Shown one piece after another: positions 5,270 to 9,055 of a stretch of DNA of 9,055 nucleotides; the stretch's first letter is position 1; the number at the start of each line of letters is the position of its first letter. The DNA is from Acidobacteriota bacterium (lineage in GTDB: Bacteria; Acidobacteriota; Blastocatellia; Pyrinomonadales; Pyrinomonadaceae): NCBI GenBank assembly GCA_020201365.1, contig JAIVGV010000053.1, positions 1-9,055 of the forward strand, written 5' to 3'. The translations under genes and the position numbers were made by a program. Under the pieces are notes generated by a model, which worked only from the letters and a program-made list of their open reading frames with translations, was not told the DNA's origin and did no database searches.

Positions 5270-6205
5270 ATGGGCAGGCGAAACAAGATCACGGTGGTCG
5301 GCGCGGGCAACGTCGGCGCGACCGCCGCGCACTGGCTGGCGAGCAAGGAACTGGGCGACGTGGTGCTCGTGGACATCATGGAGGGCGTCCCGCAGGGCAA
5401 GGCGCTCGATCTGGCGCAGGCGGCGCCCGTCGAGGGCTTCGACGCGCGCATGATCGGCTCGACGAACGACTATCAGCTGACGAGCAACTCCGACGTGGTG
5501 ATCATCACCGCGGGACTCCCGCGCAAGCCCGGCATGAGCCGCGACGATCTGCTGAAGACCAACTCGGACATCGTCTCGAAGGTCGTCGAACAGGTCGTCA
5601 GGTATTCGCCCGACTCGATCCTGATCGTCGTCTCGAACCCGCTCGACGCGATGTGCCAGGTCGCGCTCCGCCGTTCGGGCTTCCCGAAGCACCGCGTCAT
5701 CGGCATGGCGGGCGTGCTCGACTCGGCGCGGATGCGCTGCTTCTTGGCGGAAGCCCTCGACGTGTCGGTCGAAAACGTCACCGCGTTCGTGCTCGGCGGG
5801 CACGGCGACACGATGGTGCCGCTGCCGCGCTACTCGACGTGCGCGGGCATCCCAGTGACGGAACTGCTGTCGCAGGATCAGATCGAAGCCATCGTGAAGC
5901 GCACGGCGAACGGCGGCGCGGAGATCGTCAAGCTCCTGGGCTTCGGCTCGGCTTACTACGCGCCGTCTGCCGCCGCCGTCGAGATGACGGAATCAATCCT
6001 CAAAGACAAGAAGAAAATCCTGCCCTGCGCCGCCTACCTCGAAGGCGAGTACGGCATCAACGGGCTCTACGTCGGTGTGCCCTGCAAGCTCGGCGCGCGG
6101 GGCTTAGAGCAGATCATCGAGATCAACCTCACTTCCGACGAGCGCATCGCCCTGCAGAAGAGCGCGGCGGCGGTGCAGGAACTCGTCAACGTCCTCGGCG
6201 TGTGA
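5270..6205 (+). CDS. mdh: Malate dehydrogenase (NAD-dependent, LDH-like type)
   Basis: This enzyme interconverts malate and oxaloacetate with NAD in the TCA cycle, in the cytosol. I chose the ATG at 5270 (311 residues): AAAGGA at 5256-5261 lies eight bases before it, whereas the ATG at 5261 would overlap that site; the longer form adds only MKA. In the 311 numbering, the Rossmann motif GAGNVG is at 11-16, with Asp35 in VLVDIM binding the NAD ribose. GLPRKPGMSRDD holds the substrate arginines 85 and 91; an arginine at the first of these marks malate rather than lactate specificity. NPLDAM follows (123-128), then Asp151/Arg154 in GVLDSAR, and the catalytic His178 in GGHGDTMVP. Length and motifs fit the lactate-dehydrogenase-like MDH group found in many bacteria. 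It appears to be single-gene; a hairpin follows and the next gene starts 116 bases downstream. Confidence 0.96.
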   Translation: MGRRNKITVVGAGNVGATAAHWLASKELGDVVLVDIMEGVPQGKALDLAQAAPVEGFDARMIGSTNDYQLTSNSDVVIITAGLPRKPGMSRDDLLKTNSDIVSKVVEQVVRYSPDSILIVVSNPLDAMCQVALRRSGFPKHRVIGMAGVLDSARMRCFLAEALDVSVENVTAFVLGGHGDTMVPLPRYSTCAGIPVTELLSQDQIEAIVKRTANGGAEIVKLLGFGSAYYAPSAAAVEMTESILKDKKKILPCAAYLEGEYGINGLYVGVPCKLGARGLEQIIEINLTSDERIALQKSAAAVQELVNVLGV

Positions 6206-6220
6206 GCTTCGACGACCTGA

Positions 6221-6267
6221 GCGGGAGGGTGGGGAGGAGGCGCGCCGCTTTCGACTTACCCTCCCGC
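6221..6267 (+). terminator. Inverted repeat after mdh, possible terminator
   Basis: GCGGGAGGGT (6221-6230) is the exact reverse complement of 6258-6267. The 27-base loop contains the palindrome GGCGCGCC (6239-6246), which may form its own small stem. The right arm is followed by CTTTCTG, a weak pyrimidine tail. It begins 15 bases after the mdh stop, so a terminator is reasonable but not typical. Read on the minus strand, 6300-6258 also looks like decayed heptamers (GGAATGA, GGGGGCA, GGCGGGA). Confidence 0.45.
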
Positions 6268-6321
6268 CTTTCTGCCCCCTCATTCCTTAACCCGCCTGCT
6301 GCCGCCCGCCCGGAGTGTGCC

Positions 6322-7470
6322 ATGAAAAGAGTTCTCAAACCGGCGGTCAGCCTCGCGACGCTGCTCGTCTGCCTGCTGCTGGGGGAGTTGTGCCTCGAAC
6401 TTTTCGCGCCCGTGCCCGACCCTTACGGTCGCGCGAAGCACGTCCAGCCGGTCAACCAGTACGTCCGCTATGAGTTCCCGCCGAACTTCTCGTTCGCGAC
6501 GGAGCCGGAAGAAGGGCTGCCGGGCGTGCACGGTCATAACCTCTTCACGACGAACAACGCGGGCTTCCGCGGCGACTACCTCGCCACGCCGAAGCCGGGC
6601 GGCGAGTTCCGCGTCTTCGTCATCGGCGGGAGCACGGTGGAGTGCTTGTACCTCGACGACGCGAAGTCGCTGACGCGCGTCTTGCAAGACGAGTTGAGCG
6701 CGCACGCGCCCGCGGGCGTCAACGTCAAAGTTTACGGCGCGGGCAAGTCGGGCGCGGCGAGCGACGATCACGTCGCGATGATCACCGAGCGCATCGTTCA
6801 CCTCGAACCAGACCTCGTCGTCGTCTTCTCCGGCGTCAACGATCTCACGCGCTCGATCTACGACTACGACTACCTGCATTACTTGCCGCAGGGCGAGGGG
6901 CAGAAGCTGCCGCTGTGGCACATGCTCGCCACGGAGTTTCAGCTCCCGCGCCGCCTCGTCTACCTGAAGGCGCGACTCTCGCCGGGCGAGAGCCGCGCGC
7001 TCGAAGAGCTGCCGGCTCGGTCGGACTACCGCGAGAAGGTTCGCATTCGCGCCGCCGCGCCGCGCACGGACGCGCGCCCGCGGGTCGAGACGAACGCCTA
7101 CGCCGCCAACCTACGCACGATCATCGGCGTCGCGCGCGCGCATAACATCCGGCTCGTCTTGATGACGCAGCCGAGCAGTTGGAACAGCGCGGTTGACCCC
7201 TCGGCGCAGGGCTGGCACTGGATCACTTACCGCCGCGGCGTCACGTACCGTGAAGATTACATGGACGAGGCGCTGGAATCGTTCGACGACCAGACGCGCC
7301 GCCTCTCCGCGGACAACTCCGTCCCGCTCTACGACGCCGCGAAGTCGCTGCCGAAGTCGCTCGAAATCTTCTACGACGATGTGCACTTCAACGAGAACGG
7401 CGCGCGCGCCGCAGCCGAGGGTCTCGCGTCGCTCATCCTTGAGAAGAACCTGCTCGCGCCGAGCCGTTGA
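6322..7470 (+). CDS. Membrane-anchored SGNH/GDSL-family hydrolase
   Basis: The product has 382 residues; GGAG lies six bases before the ATG. The N terminus (residues 5-29, LKPAVSLATLLVCLLLGELC) is a signal anchor or signal peptide, placing the catalytic domain outside the cytoplasm. The SGNH blocks are in order: VFVIGGSTVEC with the nucleophile Ser104 (block I), the glycine of VYGAGKSG (block II, about 138-144), SGVNDLTR with Asn173 (block III), and DDVHFNENG with the Asp352/His355 dyad (block V). A TNNAGFRG motif (77-84) before block I is common in envelope-associated SGNH proteins that handle acyl or acetyl groups on sugars. The exact substrate cannot be told. It is separated from mdh by a hairpin and faces the membrane-protein gene across 34 bases, so it is probably a single transcription unit. 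Confidence 0.9.
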   Translation: MKRVLKPAVSLATLLVCLLLGELCLELFAPVPDPYGRAKHVQPVNQYVRYEFPPNFSFATEPEEGLPGVHGHNLFTTNNAGFRGDYLATPKPGGEFRVFVIGGSTVECLYLDDAKSLTRVLQDELSAHAPAGVNVKVYGAGKSGAASDDHVAMITERIVHLEPDLVVVFSGVNDLTRSIYDYDYLHYLPQGEGQKLPLWHMLATEFQLPRRLVYLKARLSPGESRALEELPARSDYREKVRIRAAAPRTDARPRVETNAYAANLRTIIGVARAHNIRLVLMTQPSSWNSAVDPSAQGWHWITYRRGVTYREDYMDEALESFDDQTRRLSADNSVPLYDAAKSLPKSLEIFYDDVHFNENGARAAAEGLASLILEKNLLAPSR

Positions 7471-7504
7471 GTCGCGTACAACGAAGGCGCGGGCGAGGGA
7501 AGCC

Positions 7505-8560
7505 CTACCAGGAGGACAGGTCGCCGGGGAAGAAGGTGCGGTAGGCGAGCGCGAGGAGCGCGAGCAGGATCGTGAGCCACGTCAGTGGGGCTTTGTAGTC
7601 TTGCGCGAGGTAGATGAGGCGCGGCGGCAGGTAGATGATCGAGAAGGCGAGCGCCAGCGGGATTAAAGACGCGAGCAGGTCGCCGAAGGTTCGCTCCGCG
7701 CCGCCGACGCTGACGAAGCGCGGCGCGACGACGACGTTCATGGCGACGGTGATGACGATGATGGAGTAGTAGAGGAGCAGATCGGCGAACAACTCTGTCA
7801 CCCAGTGCGTGGGCTGCGAAGGGGGAGGCGCGTCGTCGCCCGCGCCGAGGCTGATGGCGACGAGGAAGGTCGGCGCGGGCAGGACGAAGACGATGAGGAC
7901 GAAGCGGACGAGGAAGCCGAAGAACGGCGACGAGTCGCCGCCCGTGCCTTTGCCGAAGACGGACACCCAGTCGTCGAGCCCCGTGCCCTGCCAGCCCGCC
8001 GACAGCAGCATCAGGAAGATCGCGAAGTGGAAGACGAGCAGCGCGCACGCGGCGAAGACGAGCGCCTTGCCCGGCGAGCCGCGCCAACGCGAGGCGACGC
8101 GCCTGAGCCTGCGACGTCGCTGCCCGGCGGTGATGTCGTCGCGGTTCGCGGCGCGCTGCGGGTCGCCGTCGTTCGTGTCTTCGTCCGTGCGTCCGTCGGT
8201 TTGAGCCTGACGCGACAGGAGTTTGAGGAGAGCGCCGAGGGCGTGCGCCGCGAAGACGGAGAGGAAAAGCCAGCCGACGGCGGGGCTGACCCTGCCGCCG
8301 CCTTCTCGATCCGGCGCGAGGAAGGCTTGACCGCCCGCGCGCAGGAGGCGCGCGAGCCGTCCGACAAGGAAGAGGTTGGCGGCGACGACCGTGAGGTCGA
8401 GGATGACGCCGCGCCAACTCAGGCGAGAGCCCGTCGGCGCAACTCTTCCGACAGTCGCGGGCGCGGCTGCGCCTTCCGCTTTCGCCTGCCGCGCCGCGCC
8501 GTCGCCGCCGCCGGGCGACGCATGCTTACGCTTTCCGAGTCGCCACTTTTTCGATTTCAC
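7505..8560 (-). CDS. Unrecognised seven-helix integral membrane protein
   Basis: I do not recognise this 351-residue protein. Hydrophobic segments suggest seven membrane helices at about 51-73, 92-115, 164-188, 212-239, 256-280, 293-317 and 326-343. The N terminus (1-49) is basic and Ala/Gly-rich. A hydrophilic loop (116-163) carries an acidic stretch and then the arginine cluster QRRRRLRR (147-154), probably cytoplasmic. A second polar loop (189-210) is rich in Gly and Asp. Helix 6 is followed by LPPRLIYLAQDYKAP, the most conserved-looking motif and possibly functional. The start is a GTG with no visible Shine-Dalgarno sequence; no ATG precedes the helices. It begins 25 bases after the DUF3592 gene on the same strand, so the two are probably co-transcribed. 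No transporter, kinase or peptidase motif was seen. Confidence 0.8.
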   Translation of the reverse strand: MKSKKWRLGKRKHASPGGGDGAARQAKAEGAAAPATVGRVAPTGSRLSWRGVILDLTVVAANLFLVGRLARLLRAGGQAFLAPDREGGGRVSPAVGWLFLSVFAAHALGALLKLLSRQAQTDGRTDEDTNDGDPQRAANRDDITAGQRRRRLRRVASRWRGSPGKALVFAACALLVFHFAIFLMLLSAGWQGTGLDDWVSVFGKGTGGDSSPFFGFLVRFVLIVFVLPAPTFLVAISLGAGDDAPPPSQPTHWVTELFADLLLYYSIIVITVAMNVVVAPRFVSVGGAERTFGDLLASLIPLALAFSIIYLPPRLIYLAQDYKAPLTWLTILLALLALAYRTFFPGDLSSW

Positions 8561-8585
8561 GACGGGCGGAAGTTGAAGCCGTGGA

Positions 8586-9020
8586 TCAGCCCTCGATGCG
8601 GGGGATGAACGTGGAGCTCGTGTAGTAAGAGTTGACGAAGTCGTTGCCGAATCTGAACCCGAAGGCGAGGACGACCATCGCCAGCCCCGCGCAGAAGAGC
8701 GCCCAGGCGAGACCGAAGCGCGTGCCGAAGGAGAGGATGCGCGCGCCCGTGCCGTCGCCCTGATAGACGACGCGGAGCGTGTCGCCGGGGCTGTAGGCGG
8801 GCGGGTTCGAGTCGAAGCTCGGCTGGAAGACGACCTCTTTGCCTTGAGCTGTGTGGAACGCGACGCGCGGCGTGAAGCCCTTGCCGTGGCGGACGTTGCC
8901 GACGACCCTGCCCTCCGTCACAGTCCCGCGCGTGATGGACAGGTGCTCGTAAGTGCCGATGCCGAGCGAGACGACGACGAAGAGCAGACCGATGGGCAGC
9001 AGGATGTAGAAGACCGTCAT
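8586..9020 (-). CDS. DUF3592 domain membrane protein
   Basis: The 144-residue protein has an N-terminal membrane helix (about 4-24), an exposed beta-rich segment (30-98) and a second helix (about 103-123), the usual layout of DUF3592 proteins. Family-typical stretches are GTVTEGRVV (32-40), FTPRVAFHTAQGKEVVF (49-65) and PPAYSPGDTLRVVY (73-86), followed by ARILSFG. Function is unknown; the family occurs widely as small membrane proteins of the bacterial envelope. The ATG at 9020 has a textbook ribosome-binding site (AAAGGAGGA, three bases away), so translation is likely strong. It is the first visible gene of a minus-strand pair with the seven-helix protein. Its promoter probably lies at or beyond the window edge. 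Confidence 0.88.
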   Translation of the reverse strand: MTVFYILLPIGLLFVVVSLGIGTYEHLSITRGTVTEGRVVGNVRHGKGFTPRVAFHTAQGKEVVFQPSFDSNPPAYSPGDTLRVVYQGDGTGARILSFGTRFGLAWALFCAGLAMVVLAFGFRFGNDFVNSYYTSSTFIPRIEG

Positions 9021-9055
9021 ACGTCCTCCTTTGAATGGACTGATCTCACTAGCTC

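Noticed and set aside
5248..7470. 740-codon open frame covering mdh and the SGNH hydrolase
   Set aside because: The first part is an out-of-frame reading of mdh with Arg/Gly-rich composition. Only the part from 6322 is a real gene, with its own ribosome-binding site and signal sequence.
7371..8417. Alternative minus-strand frame of 348 codons over the membrane gene
   Set aside because: It is almost entirely Arg, Pro and Ala, has no hydrophobic helices, and overlaps the end of the SGNH hydrolase.
7805..8608. Plus-strand open frame of 267 codons
   Set aside because: It is the complement of the seven-helix membrane gene; the charged, Arg/Glu/Asp-rich translation is typical of an antisense shadow.

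Overview
The window is a high-GC bacterial chromosome segment of ordinary gene density, with no phage, IS element or CRISPR array. The gene content suggests an Acidobacteriota-like genome, perhaps Blastocatellia: a large secreted NHL/HYR/PxKF protein, DUF3224 and DUF3592 proteins, a stand-alone Smr protein, and G-rich heptamer tracts between genes. This placement is inference from gene flavour; no marker gene here settles it.

Layout. At 1-136 there is an inverted array of 7-bp repeats. It is followed by apt (adenine salvage, +) and a tRNA-Arg(CCU) gene with an unusual T-loop/D-loop pair. A strong stem-loop (807-851) separates these from two minus-strand genes: a secreted DUF3224 protein (875-1408) and a 689-residue secreted beta-propeller/Ig-like/PxKF protein (1479-3548). 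A perfect 15-bp hairpin lies between those two. At 3771-3800 a promoter-like element precedes a umuD homologue (SOS-cleavable S24 protein). A umuC gene follows, but it is cut off after about 97 codons, 15 bp before the stop codon of an intact convergent Smr-domain gene (4641-5048, minus). The intergenic region 5049-5269 holds five exact heptamers and divergent promoter-like sites. Malate dehydrogenase (mdh, +) and a membrane-anchored SGNH/GDSL hydrolase (+) follow. The end holds a minus-strand pair: a DUF3592 membrane protein (8586-9020) and an unrecognised seven-helix membrane protein (7505-8560), 25 bp apart and probably co-transcribed.

Working together. apt, mdh and the tRNA are housekeeping genes with no evident functional link. 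The DUF3224 and NHL proteins are both exported and lie in the same orientation, so they may share an envelope role. umuD/umuC was a translesion-synthesis operon, but the polymerase half has been destroyed in this sequence. No complete novel multi-gene system is evident. The observations most worth following are the umuC truncation, the tRNA 19-56 covariation, the heptamer repeat family and the unknown membrane pair.
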